64,000 bases of DNA from Verrucomicrobiota bacterium (GCA_027623315.1 JAQBYD010000003.1:88538-152537), one strand, 5' to 3'; positions 31,035-40,076 are shown, numbered from the stretch's first letter. Program-made: numbers and translations. Notes: generated by a model from the letters alone, not told the origin.

Positions 31035-32465
31035 ATGGGACAACAAACACTAAGCCTCTCCCAGCAGCAGCGCATGCAGATGATTCTGGCGCCGCAGCTG
31101 CGCCAGTCACTGGAGATGCTCCAGCTCCCAATCCTGGAGCTGCGTACCGTAATCCAGCAGGAATTAGAACAGAACCCGACCCTCGAGGAATCCCCCGGCG
31201 ATAACGAGCAGATCGAGATCGAATCCGGATCCAGCGAGTTGGAGGACAATAAGGAACTCGATTTCGATAAGGATTTCGAGGCCATGGCCCAACTCGACGA
31301 TGAGTGGCGGGACTACTTCTTTCAGGATCAGAACAACTACGGCAGCACCTCCGAAAGCGCCGAAAAACACCAGTTTCTGCTCGATTCGCTACCTCAACAG
31401 GAGTCCCTGCAGGAGCATCTGATGGGGCAGCTGACCTTCGCCGGGCTCTCGGAGGACGACGAGAAGATCGCGGAGATGATCATCGGCAGCATCGACGAAG
31501 ATGGCTATCTCACCCTGAGCATCGAGGACCTCTCCGAGACCGCCGGCTTCGACGTCGAGCACCTGCGCGATATTCTCTCGATCGTGCAGGAGTTTCACCC
31601 CACGGGTGTAGGCGCCAAGGACCTGCGGGAGTGCCTGCTGCTCCAACTCGAACGGCTCGGGCAGGTCGACTCGCTGGCCCGGAAGATCGTGGAGGGCCAC
31701 CTGAAAGACATCGGGGCGCGCAAGTTCTCGACCGCTTCCAAGGCCCTCAAGGTCTCGGTGGAAGATATCCAGGAAGCCGCGCGCTTCATCGCCAGCCTCG
31801 ACCCCAAGCCGGGACGCATCTGCACGGCGGAAGTCTCCAGTTACGTCTTCCCGGAAGTCGTGGTGCAGAAGATCGAAGGCGAATATCTCATTATGATGGA
31901 CGACGACCAGCTTCCGCATCTGCGCATCAGCAACCACTACCGGCAGCTGATGCGCGAAGCCACCACCACCCGCGACGTGAAGAACTATATCCAGGAGCGC
32001 GTGCGCGCCGGCGCCTTTCTGATCAAGAGCATTCACCAGCGGCAAAAGACGATCTACAAGATCGCCGCCGAAATTGTCCGAGTGCAGAAAGCGTTTCTCG
32101 ATCAAGGCATCGCACATCTGAAACCGGTTACCATGTCGCAAGTCGCCGACGCGGTCGGGGTTCACGAAACAACGGTCAGCCGCGCAGTCAACGGGAAGTA
32201 CATGCGAACGCCGCAGGGCATGTATGAGATGAAGTACTTCTTTACGACCGGCCTCAAGGCCGCGGACGGACGCGACGTCTCCAACAGGACGGTGAAGGAT
32301 ATGATCTTGACCCTCGTCGCCGCCGAAGACCCCGCCAACCCCCACTCGGATCAGGAGCTCCTTGAAGATCTCAAGGAGCAGGGCATCAACATCGCGCGCC
32401 GCACGATCGCGAAGTACCGCCTGGTGCTCCGCATCCCCCCTTCACACCTGCGCAAAGCCTTTTAG
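31035..32465 (+). CDS. rpoN: RNA polymerase sigma-54 factor
   Basis: Alternative sigma factor that binds -24/-12 promoters and needs AAA+ enhancer-binding activators. The 476 residues show region I, Gln/Leu-rich (SLSQQQRMQMILAPQLRQSL), an acidic region II (about residues 50-100), the core-binding region III, a helix-turn-helix (MSQVADAVGVHETTVSRAVN) and the C-terminal RpoN box ARRTIAKYR at residues 454-462. Full length and intact. No activator or ptsN homologue is next to it; it stands alone between divergent and convergent neighbours. Confidence 0.97.
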   Translation: MGQQTLSLSQQQRMQMILAPQLRQSLEMLQLPILELRTVIQQELEQNPTLEESPGDNEQIEIESGSSELEDNKELDFDKDFEAMAQLDDEWRDYFFQDQNNYGSTSESAEKHQFLLDSLPQQESLQEHLMGQLTFAGLSEDDEKIAEMIIGSIDEDGYLTLSIEDLSETAGFDVEHLRDILSIVQEFHPTGVGAKDLRECLLLQLERLGQVDSLARKIVEGHLKDIGARKFSTASKALKVSVEDIQEAARFIASLDPKPGRICTAEVSSYVFPEVVVQKIEGEYLIMMDDDQLPHLRISNHYRQLMREATTTRDVKNYIQERVRAGAFLIKSIHQRQKTIYKIAAEIVRVQKAFLDQGIAHLKPVTMSQVADAVGVHETTVSRAVNGKYMRTPQGMYEMKYFFTTGLKAADGRDVSNRTVKDMILTLVAAEDPANPHSDQELLEDLKEQGINIARRTIAKYRLVLRIPPSHLRKAF

Positions 32466-32489
32466 ACCGCCCGAACGAAATCCGGCGGA

Positions 32490-33404
32490 CTAGCGATCGG
32501 CGAATGTGTCACAACATTCCATGTCGCCGCTTTCCAACCCGATCTTGAACCATTTCACTCGATCCGCCGAACTGCCATGCGTAAAGGAGTCCGGGGTTAC
32601 ATGCCCTTGCGCCTGTCTCTGCAAGGTGTCGTCGCCAATCGCGCTGGCCGCCCTGAGACCCTCGTCAACGTCACCTGCCTCAAGCAGTTGTCGCGACCGG
32701 TTGGCATGATGCGCCCAGACGCCGGCGAGACAATCCGCCTGGAGTTCCTGTCGAACCGAAAGCTTGTTGCCTTCCGTCTCGCTTAGCTGACTGCGCGCCG
32801 CGTGTACTTTTTCGGATGTGCCCAGCAAGGTCTGGATGTGGTGACCCACTTCGTGGGCAATCACATAGGCCTGTGCAAAATCTCCCGGTGCTTTGAAGCG
32901 ATCCCTCAACTGATCATAGAAGCTCAAGTCGATGTAGACCTGTCGATCACCCGGACAATAGAAGGGGCCGACCGCTGATTGAGCCATTCCACAGGCCGAC
33001 TTCACGGCCCCGCGAAACAGGACGAGGCGCGGCTCCTCGTAGGTCTTTCCCTGCTGCCGGAACAATTCGGACCAGGTCTCTTCGGTATCCGCCAGAACGA
33101 CCGAAACGAACTCCACCAGTTCCTTTTCGTCTTCCGATTCCCGAAGCGGTTCCGTAGTCGACTCGACCGTGGCACCTTGCTGCAACGAAAGACCACCCAT
33201 TATTTTGCCAAGGTTTCCACTCCATAGACCGTAACCAAGCACAACAGCCACCAGGATCACGGTACCCTTGACCCCTAGAAACCTGAGGGCCAACGGGAGC
33301 AAGCGTAAGATGCCGCCGCCGCCGCGTATGCCGCCAACGCCGCGCGCGCGCATGCCGCGGCGGTCGTCCACATTGCTACTCCTGCGATTTCCACGCCAAC
33401 GCAT
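32490..33404 (-). CDS. ypfJ: YpfJ-family neutral zinc metallopeptidase, membrane anchored
   Basis: Predicted membrane-anchored zinc protease of unknown substrate. The 304 residues begin with a basic tail rich in Arg and Gly, then one hydrophobic segment (about 45-62), and a C-terminal catalytic domain with HEVGHH at 184-189 where the two His and the Glu form the zincin site. GPFYCPGDRQVYIDLSFYDQ is typical of the family (KPN_02809/YpfJ type). A GGGAGGA site lies 5 nt before the ATG. The gene follows parA by 18 nt and may be cotranscribed with it. Confidence 0.9.
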   Translation of the reverse strand: MRWRGNRRSSNVDDRRGMRARGVGGIRGGGGILRLLPLALRFLGVKGTVILVAVVLGYGLWSGNLGKIMGGLSLQQGATVESTTEPLRESEDEKELVEFVSVVLADTEETWSELFRQQGKTYEEPRLVLFRGAVKSACGMAQSAVGPFYCPGDRQVYIDLSFYDQLRDRFKAPGDFAQAYVIAHEVGHHIQTLLGTSEKVHAARSQLSETEGNKLSVRQELQADCLAGVWAHHANRSRQLLEAGDVDEGLRAASAIGDDTLQRQAQGHVTPDSFTHGSSADRVKWFKIGLESGDMECCDTFADR

Positions 33405-33422
33405 GGCTGTCCTCCCAGTGGT

Positions 33423-34244
33423 CTAAAGTTGTAACGGATCCGGATCGGGGCTCAAGGCGGACGATCTTGTTCTGTCGTAGCGCTCGAGGAACTCCCTGGC
33501 CAGCGCACGGTAGGCCACGGCCCCCGCACAGTTGGAATCATACGTAATGATCGGTTGCCCGTAGCTCGGTGCCTCGCTCAAGCGCACGTTGCGCGGAATT
33601 TTCGTCTCAAACACCTTGTCACCAAAATGCCCGGTCACCTCATCGACAACCTGCTGGGCGATATTCGTGCGCGCGTCGTACATCGTCATCACGATTCCAC
33701 CCAACTCGAGGCCCGGGTTGTCGCCCTGCTCACGAATTTTCTGAATCAGCCGCGACACCACGCTCAGCCCTTCCAGGGCGTAGTACTCCGTTTGCAGCGG
33801 GAGAATCATGCTGTCGGCGGCCGTCAGCGCGTTCATCGTCAGGATCCCGAGTGAAGGCGGACAATCGACGCAAATATAGTCGTACGCGTACTCGGCCAGA
33901 AAGGGCGAAATGGCCTCGCGAAAGCGATGCAGGTAGCGGTCCGCGCGCGCGACATCAATTTCGGCGCCGGCCAAATCAACCTCCGAGGGCACGGCGTGCA
34001 ATCCTTTGATCCCGGTCGGTTGAACCAGGCTGGCGACGTCGCCGTTACCCAGCAGTGCGTCGTACAGGCTCTGCCCGGCATGCTTGTCGAGACCGACACC
34101 GCTGGTCGCATTGGCCTGTGGATCCAGATCGATCAACAGCACTTTCTTGCCCAGCTCGGCCAGGCAGGCCGACAGGTTAACCGCGGTGGTTGTTTTTCCA
34201 ACACCACCTTTTTGATTAGATACTGCGAAAATATGAGCGGGCAT
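33423..34244 (-). CDS. parA: ParA/Soj-family chromosome-partitioning ATPase
   Basis: Deviant-Walker ATPase that moves DNA with ParB or positions other cargo. The 273 residues carry the signature KGGVGKTT (12-19), Walker A' LLIDLDPQANAT and Walker B-like CVDCPPSLG; VRLSEAPSYGQPI is typical of the Soj group. No parB or parS-like palindrome is apparent in the window, so the partner must lie elsewhere or the cargo may differ. Confidence 0.92.
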   Translation of the reverse strand: MPAHIFAVSNQKGGVGKTTTAVNLSACLAELGKKVLLIDLDPQANATSGVGLDKHAGQSLYDALLGNGDVASLVQPTGIKGLHAVPSEVDLAGAEIDVARADRYLHRFREAISPFLAEYAYDYICVDCPPSLGILTMNALTAADSMILPLQTEYYALEGLSVVSRLIQKIREQGDNPGLELGGIVMTMYDARTNIAQQVVDEVTGHFGDKVFETKIPRNVRLSEAPSYGQPIITYDSNCAGAVAYRALAREFLERYDRTRSSALSPDPDPLQL

Positions 34245-34340
34245 GATCGGACTAACGCTCTCCCTGCGTCCGTCGACGCATTGAAATCAGCAGACTATCA
34301 CGATTCGGCAGCCGCGCAACTGGTAAGCGTGACGCGCTAA

Positions 34341-34422
34341 CCCGGACATCTCACACTTTTCCTACTACGAACACGGATAGCTCCGTCAGGCTTGATCGAA
34401 ACAGGGCTTCGCCAATTCACAG
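34341..34422. repeat. Dispersed intergenic repeat, copy A
   Basis: From CCCGGACATCTCAC at 34341 to the edge of dtd. The same flanks recur at the same spacing at 37381-37450 (CCCGGACATCTCAC, then CCGTCAGGCTTGATCG and AAACAGGG), while the roughly 25 bases between differ. The last 17 bases here (34406-34422) are found in reverse complement at 37474-37490. Confidence 0.75.
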
Positions 34423-34890
34423 TTAATCATCCGTGCTCAGCTCGATCGTGACGGGGCCGTCGTTGTGAATCTCGACCTGCATCATGGCGCCAAAGATGCC
34501 CGTTGCCACACGGTCGGCGCCCAGCGTCTCTCGCAGGCGCGCCACGTAGGTTGCGTAAAGCGCTTCGGCGACCTCCGGCTGCGCGGCGCGCACGAAACTC
34601 GGGCGATTCCCCTTACGCAACTCCGCATACAGCGTAAACTGAGAGATGGCCAGGACGGATCCGTCGACATCCGCCAGGGCCAGGTTCATCTTGCCCTCTG
34701 GATCGGAAAAGATGCGCAGGCGCGTCGTTTTGTCGGCCAGTGTGATCGCGTCGGCTTCAGCGTCTTCGTGACGTACGCCGACCAGCGCCACGAAGCCCGC
34801 TCGAATTTCACCGACCAGGGATCCATCCACGCTGACGCGGCCCGCGGTGACGCGTTGGATCAGAACCTTCACGTCAGCCGTGCGCGTCAA
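34423..34890 (-). CDS. dtd: D-aminoacyl-tRNA deacylase
   Basis: Proofreading enzyme that hydrolyses D-amino acids (and Gly) mischarged on tRNA. The 155 residues include EGKMNLALADVDGSVLAISQ, SQFTLY at 83-88, GNRPSF at 94-99 and the Gly-cisPro motif in NDGPVT (143-148). The start is TTG at 34890, overlapping the stop of the upstream TPR gene (TTGA), with GAGGG nearby; GTG at 34872 would remove six residues. Coupling to the TPR gene is evident from the overlap. Confidence 0.95.
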   Translation of the reverse strand: MTRTADVKVLIQRVTAGRVSVDGSLVGEIRAGFVALVGVRHEDAEADAITLADKTTRLRIFSDPEGKMNLALADVDGSVLAISQFTLYAELRKGNRPSFVRAAQPEVAEALYATYVARLRETLGADRVATGIFGAMMQVEIHNDGPVTIELSTDD

Positions 34891-36281
34891 CTGCCCTCGG
34901 AGTACGCGCGGTCCATGCGCTCGGCAACGTCGCGGAAGCCAATGTCAACCTGGTAGATCGCTTTGAAGTGATTGAGCGCCGCGTCGAGATCGGCTAACGC
35001 CTCGCACGCCAGCGCGAGCTCGTAAACCATTCCCATCTTAGCCTTGTTCATGACCGGGATTTCGGAAATCGCGCGCTCGAACTGTTCGCGCGCCAGGTCG
35101 TGCTGTCCCTTCCCTGCAAAGCACATCCCGATATGGAAGACGGCGTCGACCCGGCGCTTCGGGTGGCGCTGCGCCTGCTGAAAGTACGGGAGCGCACCGG
35201 CGAGATCTCCGCCGTCGTAGAGCGCCTTACCGAGTTGATACTTCAGGTCCAGGTCGTTGGGATAGCTCTCCGTGCGACTGTAGAGACTATCCAGGTAGTA
35301 CTGCTCCTTCTCAGCCTGCACGGCGGCGGCCTCGTCCGTTTTCCCATCCGCCTGCAACTCGGAAGCCTTGTCGTCGTAGACCATCAGGTACGTCTCGACC
35401 ATCATGTTCTCGACCTGCGGGTCACCCACCGAGATCTTGAGCGCCTCCTCGAGGGCCTGCAATGCTTCCTCAAGGTGTCCATGGTCGCGATACAGGCGGG
35501 CAAGCTGACGCCGGAAGTTGAGATTCGCCGGCTCCTGCTCGATCTTGGCGAGCGTCTCCTCAATCATCGTGTCCATATCGCCGCCGTCCTTGACCGCCTT
35601 GTTCTCGTTATCGAGCGAAGCAGCCTCATCCTTGTCGGCGATATTGTCCCGGAAAGTCCTACCATCGCGGACCATCTCATCCCAACCGCCGCCCTTCATC
35701 GTGTCGACAGCGCTGGCGTTTTTCAAAAGTCGCCTGACGTCAAGATCGCCGGGGATGAGCGCGCAGAGCCGCTCGTAGGTTCGCGTGGCTTCGCGGGGGC
35801 GATTCGCAGCCTCGTAGACTTGGCCCAGTCGGCGCAGGACATCCGGCACATCGGGCGTGTGGTCGCGCAGCAGTTCCATCGTCTGAACGGCCAGTTCTGC
35901 CGTGCCGGCGGCGATCGCCGCATCGGCCAGGAGGAATGCGAACTTCGAATTGAGGGGATCGATGCGCAGCAACTTTTCAGCCGTGAGTATCGCCTTCTCG
36001 GGCTGCTTCATCTTCAGTTGCCCCATGCCCATCATGAGCCGGGCCAATCCCTTCGCGCCGGAGACCTTGTGCGTCATGGCACTCCCGCCGGTCTCGTTGA
36101 ACTTTTCAACTTCGACCATGCGCAGATGCCGGCGGGCCTTCAGGAAAAGCGGCTCCTGCTCGATACAGGAGGCGAAGATCTCGATCGCGTAATCAAGATT
36201 CCCGCTCTCCATCGCGAGCGTGCCACGATTAAACAAATCTCCAAGCTGTCGCGACGGCTGTTCTATGTATTCAACGCTCAT
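34887..36281 (-). CDS. Tetratricopeptide-repeat protein of unknown function
   Basis: A 464-residue protein made almost wholly of TPR-type helical pairs, for example GNLDYAIEIFASCIEQEPLF, GHLEEALQALEEALKISVGD and GDLAGALPYFQQAQRHPKRR. I see no signal peptide or membrane segment, so a cytosolic scaffold is likely. An acidic, charged linker near residues 210-250 divides two TPR blocks. The ATG at 36281 has AGGG 6 nt upstream; the frame is open 17 codons further but without a site. Its stop overlaps the dtd start. Partners are unknown. Confidence 0.85.
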   Translation of the reverse strand: MSVEYIEQPSRQLGDLFNRGTLAMESGNLDYAIEIFASCIEQEPLFLKARRHLRMVEVEKFNETGGSAMTHKVSGAKGLARLMMGMGQLKMKQPEKAILTAEKLLRIDPLNSKFAFLLADAAIAAGTAELAVQTMELLRDHTPDVPDVLRRLGQVYEAANRPREATRTYERLCALIPGDLDVRRLLKNASAVDTMKGGGWDEMVRDGRTFRDNIADKDEAASLDNENKAVKDGGDMDTMIEETLAKIEQEPANLNFRRQLARLYRDHGHLEEALQALEEALKISVGDPQVENMMVETYLMVYDDKASELQADGKTDEAAAVQAEKEQYYLDSLYSRTESYPNDLDLKYQLGKALYDGGDLAGALPYFQQAQRHPKRRVDAVFHIGMCFAGKGQHDLAREQFERAISEIPVMNKAKMGMVYELALACEALADLDAALNHFKAIYQVDIGFRDVAERMDRAYSEGS

Positions 36282-36319
36282 GGTTCCCTTTTGTGCCCCG
36301 CGCAAGCGGGCGGAGCGAC

Positions 36320-36348
36320 ATCCTGTGCGCATGCCGAACGCCTGTCAA
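36320..36348 (-). promoter_or_regulatory. Possible promoter of the TPR-dtd pair
   Basis: Minus strand TTGACA (36343-36348), 17-bp spacer, CAGGAT (36320-36325), about 40 nt before the TPR ATG. The -35 box is perfect, the -10 poor. An exact 8-bp inverted repeat GAATACGG/CCGTATTC (36352-36359 and 36396-36403) lies just beyond, in the space shared with the divergent amidase gene, and could be an operator. Confidence 0.35.
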
Positions 36349-36420
36349 AAAGAATACGGGCCCGGGTGGGCGGCTGCTATTCGCTTGCCCCGCATCCGTA
36401 TTCCGTGCTCCTATTATACG

Positions 36421-37380
36421 ATGCACGCCGCGCAAACGAAAACGATTTTATGCCTGGCCCCGATCATCACCGTCGCGCTTGCCGCATGGCTTGAAGCGGG
36501 CCCCGAGCGAGTGAGTATCGACGCGGTTGCGCGCTCATACGGATACCCGCGACCCCACGTTTCTGACACGTCGCTGACACTCAGGAGCAACTACAGCCGT
36601 CTCGAATTCACGCACGGCAACCGCCGGATGCTCGTCAACGGCATCGTGGTGATGATGAACGATGCGTTCATCTACGAGTCGGACAAGGCCAGCGTGGCCC
36701 GGATCGATCTGGAGACGGTGATCAATCCGGTCTTGCGGCCGCAGGACGTCGACGCGCCGCGCGCGTCACGATTGGTCGTGATCGATCCCGGACATGGCGG
36801 CGCAGACGGCGGGATGAGTGGTAACGGGCTCCAGGAGAAGGGGCTCGTCCTCGACATTTCACGCCGCGTCAGCGACCGGCTGATCGGATCCGGCTTGCCG
36901 GTGCGCCTGACGCGCTACGGCGACCACTCCATTTCCCTGGGCGAGCGCGTTCGCCGCGCGAAGCGCTGGCAAGCCGCGATTTTCGTGAGCATCCACATCA
37001 ATGCGGCCGATAATCGAAATGCGGCGGGTTTCGAAACCTATGTCGTTCCAGCCAAGGGGTTCTACAGCACGTCGTCGAAGAAATTAGATCTGCGGTCGTA
37101 CCCGGGCAATCGGTTTGATGCTGAGAACACCGCGTTGGCGTACCAGGTCCATCGTTCCGTATTGTCCAACGCGCCCGGCGCCGATCGTGGGATCAAGCGT
37201 GCGCGCTACGTCGTCATTCGCGACGCACCGTGTCCAGCGATTCTGATCGAATGCGGATTCGCCAGCAACCCCACCGAAGCGCGGCGCCTCGTGCGCAGCG
37301 ATCATCGCGCCAGGATCGCCAACGGCATCGCCAAGGGGATCGTGCGCTACTACGAAGTCGCCGGCAAAGAGCAGCCCTAG
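36421..37380 (+). CDS. N-acetylmuramoyl-L-alanine amidase (Amidase_3)
   Basis: Cleaves the amide bond between MurNAc and the stem peptide in peptidoglycan; predicted periplasmic. The 319 residues begin with a hydrophobic signal-like segment (TILCLAPIITVALAAWLEAG). The catalytic domain has VVIDPGHGGADGGMSGNGLQ with the first zinc His and Glu (LQEK), SIHINAADNRNAAGFETYV with the second His, and ILIECGFASNPTEA with the catalytic Glu. A region before it (about 30-115) resembles no named domain. ATG 36421 is only 3 nt after a TATTAT box and has no ribosome-binding site. The open frame upstream to 36220 overlaps the divergent gene and is not used. Confidence 0.9.
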   Translation: MHAAQTKTILCLAPIITVALAAWLEAGPERVSIDAVARSYGYPRPHVSDTSLTLRSNYSRLEFTHGNRRMLVNGIVVMMNDAFIYESDKASVARIDLETVINPVLRPQDVDAPRASRLVVIDPGHGGADGGMSGNGLQEKGLVLDISRRVSDRLIGSGLPVRLTRYGDHSISLGERVRRAKRWQAAIFVSIHINAADNRNAAGFETYVVPAKGFYSTSSKKLDLRSYPGNRFDAENTALAYQVHRSVLSNAPGADRGIKRARYVVIRDAPCPAILIECGFASNPTEARRLVRSDHRARIANGIAKGIVRYYEVAGKEQP

Positions 37381-37620
37381 CCCGGACATCTCACGCTTTT
37401 TCGTAGCGAGAGCGCGAAGAGCCCGTCAGGCTTGATCGAAACAGGGATTTGCCGATGAAACTGTATGGACATACTGTGAATTGGCGAAGCTTGTTTCTGG
37501 AGCAACTTTGTCGCAAGCTTTGTCGATTTCCGGCGTCGCTGGGTGAAGACTCCAGGCTCGAAATCGTCCTGCCGTGCCCTCCTTCGCCGTCCCGGCTACG
37601 GCGGGCACGGCAGGACGATT
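37381..37620. repeat. Dispersed intergenic repeat, copy B, with an 18-bp perfect hairpin
   Basis: Fills the space between the convergent amidase and def genes. The left part (37381-37450) matches copy A; 37486-37584 matches copy C at 54643-54752. Inside, GTATG-ga-CATAC at 37464-37475 centres a palindromic segment. At the right end, 37562-37579 (AATCGTCCTGCCGTGCCC) is the exact reverse complement of 37603-37620, with an inner GCCGT/ACGGC stem. The hairpin abuts the def stop and may end transcription from either side, although no T-run follows. Confidence 0.8.
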
Positions 37621-38175
37621 CTATTCCATGGCGGCATCAGTTTTCTTTTTGAGCCGTTTGAGCTGACCGCGGATGCTTAACTTTTTCAACGCGGAGACGC
37701 GGTCGATGAAGAGCACGCCGTTGAGATGATCAATCTCGTGCTGCACGGCACGCGCCAGGAAGGCCGAGCATTCCAAGGCCTGGGCCTCACCGTCGAGGTC
37801 GATGTACCCCACGGTTACGCTGAAGGAACGCTGAACATCGAGCGTGATCTCCGGAAAACTGAGGCAGCCTTCCTCGCCCACTTGCGTGCTGTCCGAAGCG
37901 GCAATCCGGGGATTAATCATCACCAGCGGCATCGGGATCTCCGGATTGTAGGGCTCACCATCCTCCTCGTCCTGGTCCAATTCAGGCGGAACGTGGACGA
38001 CGCACACGGCCAGGGCACGGCCAACCTGCTGCGCGGCCAAACCGACGCCATTCGCCGCGTACATCGTCTCCAACATGTTGGAGGCGAACTGGCGGATCTC
38101 GTCGTTGACCACCTCCACCGGCAGGGCCTCTTCGCGCAGGACCGAATCACCATATTTTACGATTGGATAGATCAT
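37621..38175 (-). CDS. def: Peptide deformylase
   Basis: Removes the formyl group from nascent N-termini, acting before methionine aminopeptidase. The 184 residues contain motif 1 NGVGLAAQQVG, motif 2 EEGCLSFPE with the metal Cys, and motif 3 VQHEIDHLNGVLFIDR with the HEXXH metal ligands. MIYPIVKYGDSVLREEALPV is the usual N-terminus; an ATG eight codons upstream (38199) is possible but has no better ribosome-binding site. Unlinked here to fmt. Confidence 0.95.
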   Translation of the reverse strand: MIYPIVKYGDSVLREEALPVEVVNDEIRQFASNMLETMYAANGVGLAAQQVGRALAVCVVHVPPELDQDEEDGEPYNPEIPMPLVMINPRIAASDSTQVGEEGCLSFPEITLDVQRSFSVTVGYIDLDGEAQALECSAFLARAVQHEIDHLNGVLFIDRVSALKKLSIRGQLKRLKKKTDAAME

Positions 38176-38295
38176 GTAGCGGAGTTCCCAGCAATGCATC
38201 GATGATCACCAAGTTGGCCCGAGAAATCAACGCAGAACAGGGGGCGGGGACCACTCGTCGGCCCGCACCCCGACCTGAATTGCACCTGAATGCCC

Positions 38296-38323
38296 TTGGC
38301 ACGCGACCCTAACCCGATATAGA
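38296..38323 (+). promoter_or_regulatory. Promoter for the glycosyltransferase module, nearly leaderless
   Basis: TTGGCA (38296-38301), 16-bp spacer, TATAGA (38318-38323). The ATG of the next gene is only 10 nt after the -10 box and no ribosome-binding site intervenes, so the mRNA leader would be about 3-4 nt. Confidence 0.5.
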
Positions 38324-38333
38324 CTTTGTAGCC

Positions 38334-39071
38334 ATGAACGAGAGCCTGGTCATCATTCCTACCTACGACGAGAAGGACAACGTGCGGCCGATCGCAACCG
38401 CCGTCCACGCCGCCTATGCCGAGGCCGATATTCTCTTCGTAGACGACAACTCGCCGGATGGGACCGGCAAGATCATTGATGAGATGCGGGAGAAGGACCC
38501 ACGAATCAATGTCCTGCACCAGAAGGGCAAGGCCGGACTCGGCCGCGCCTATATCAACGGGTTCAAGTGGGGGCTCGAGCGAGATTACAAATTCATGATG
38601 GAGATGGACGCCGACTTCTCGCATGACCCCAGCGAGATCGTGAACTTCCACAAGGCCATCCAGGACGCAGACATGGTCCTCGGAACCCGCTACCGGGATG
38701 GGATCCGCATCACCAACTGGCCGCTCTCGCGCCTGATCCTCAGCAAGACCGCCGCAACCTACGTGCGCCTGATCACGGGTCTCCCCGTGACGGATCCGAC
38801 CGGCGGATTCAAATGCTTTCGGCGCGAAGTGCTCGAAGCGATCGATCTGGACAAGATTCTTTCCAATGGCTACGCGTTTCAAATCGAGATGTCGTATGGG
38901 GCCTGGATGATGGGTTTCCGAATCGGCGAGATCCCTATTACGTTTGTCGACCGACGCTCCGGGTACTCGAAGATGAGCTCCGAGATCGTGACCGAGGCGT
39001 GGCAGGTGGTCTGGAAACTTGCCTTTCGAAACAGATTCCGAAGGAAGCCGTCAGGACGGGCGGCCGGCTAA
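38334..39071 (+). CDS. GT2 polyprenol-phosphate mannosyltransferase-like (DPM1 type)
   Basis: Predicted to move a hexose, probably mannose, from a nucleotide sugar to polyprenyl phosphate at the cytosolic membrane face. The 245 residues have the GT2 fold: LVIIPTYDEKDNV at the start, VDDNSPDGT (36-44), the metal-binding DAD (92-94) within MEMDADFSHDP, and DPTGGFKCFRREVLEAI. GYAFQIEMSYGAWMMGFRIG is a DPM1 hallmark. There is no C-terminal membrane anchor. It opens a rightward cluster with a UbiA-family enzyme and two GT-C enzymes that could use its product. Confidence 0.88.
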   Translation: MNESLVIIPTYDEKDNVRPIATAVHAAYAEADILFVDDNSPDGTGKIIDEMREKDPRINVLHQKGKAGLGRAYINGFKWGLERDYKFMMEMDADFSHDPSEIVNFHKAIQDADMVLGTRYRDGIRITNWPLSRLILSKTAATYVRLITGLPVTDPTGGFKCFRREVLEAIDLDKILSNGYAFQIEMSYGAWMMGFRIGEIPITFVDRRSGYSKMSSEIVTEAWQVVWKLAFRNRFRRKPSGRAAG

Positions 39072-39175
39072 CCGCAACGTTCACCGAATTATCGGCCGAC
39101 GAACCCACGTCATCCGCGGTGAGAATTCAGTAGTATCTATACGTTTGATCCGGCCCGCCTAAACCAACCATCAAC

Positions 39176-40057
39176 ATGTCCCTGATCTACGCACTACGGC
39201 CCACGCAATGGACCAAGAACACGCTGGTCCTGGCCGCGTTTTTCTTCGCCTTTGGCGATCAAGGCCAGGCCAGGGGCCTCGGACTCTCGGAACTGCTGAT
39301 TTCCGTCTGCGGGATGGCGCTCTTCTGCGTCGTATCGAGCGCGGTCTACCTGTTTAACGATTTACACGACCTGGCGCAGGATCGTAATCACCCACGCAAG
39401 CGTTATCGCCCCATCGCGTCCGGGCGGGTCTCAACCAGGACGGCAATCGTGACCGGCGTTACGCTTCTCGTGGCCGGCCTGGGCCTCAGCTACGCGCTCC
39501 AACCATCGTTCGGGCACGTCACGGCGACCTACGTCCTGATGCAGGTGCTCTACACCCTGGCGCTGAAACGCGTGGCGTTGCTCGACACGTTCATCATCGC
39601 TATCGGGTTCGTGATGCGCGCGCTCGGCGGCGCGGTGATCATCAAAGTCAGCATCTCACCGTGGCTTCTGCTCTGCACGTTTCTGCTGGCTCTTTTTCTT
39701 GGTCTCTGCAAACGGCGCCATGAAAAGATCGAACTGGAGGACGCCGGCGTGGCCAGCCGGGAGAGCCTTTCGCAGTACGACCAGCTGCTGCTGGACCAGT
39801 TGATCGCCATCGTCAGTGCCGCGACCATCGTGTCGTATGCGATCTACACGTTATGGCCCGATACGGTCGAGAAATTCGGCACCTATCGGCTTGGATTCAC
39901 GATTCCACTCGTGATCTTTGGCATCTTCCGGTATCTCGACCTCGTATATCGTCATGAGAAGGGGGACCGCCCCGAGAAGATTCTTCTTACGGATGCCCCG
40001 CTGCTCATCTGCATCGCACTGTACGGCGCCGCCGTGGTGCTCATCTTCTCGCTGTAG
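39176..40057 (+). CDS. UbiA-family prenyltransferase, decaprenyl-phosphate phosphoribosyltransferase-like
   Basis: Integral membrane enzyme of the UbiA superfamily. The 293 residues begin RPTQWTKNTLVLAAFFFAF and have the first Asp-rich motif NDLHDLAQD at 61-69 followed by RNHPRKRYRPIASGRVS, and the second region LKRVALLDTFIIAIGFVMRA. This pattern fits the subgroup that attaches phosphoribose to polyprenyl phosphate (mycobacterial Rv3806c) rather than quinone-biosynthesis UbiA; the substrate is inference. About eight to nine membrane helices. It ends 19 nt before the first GT-C gene. Confidence 0.82.
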   Translation: MSLIYALRPTQWTKNTLVLAAFFFAFGDQGQARGLGLSELLISVCGMALFCVVSSAVYLFNDLHDLAQDRNHPRKRYRPIASGRVSTRTAIVTGVTLLVAGLGLSYALQPSFGHVTATYVLMQVLYTLALKRVALLDTFIIAIGFVMRALGGAVIIKVSISPWLLLCTFLLALFLGLCKRRHEKIELEDAGVASRESLSQYDQLLLDQLIAIVSAATIVSYAIYTLWPDTVEKFGTYRLGFTIPLVIFGIFRYLDLVYRHEKGDRPEKILLTDAPLLICIALYGAAVVLIFSL

Positions 40058-40076
40058 CAGAAATTCAGCTCCACTT

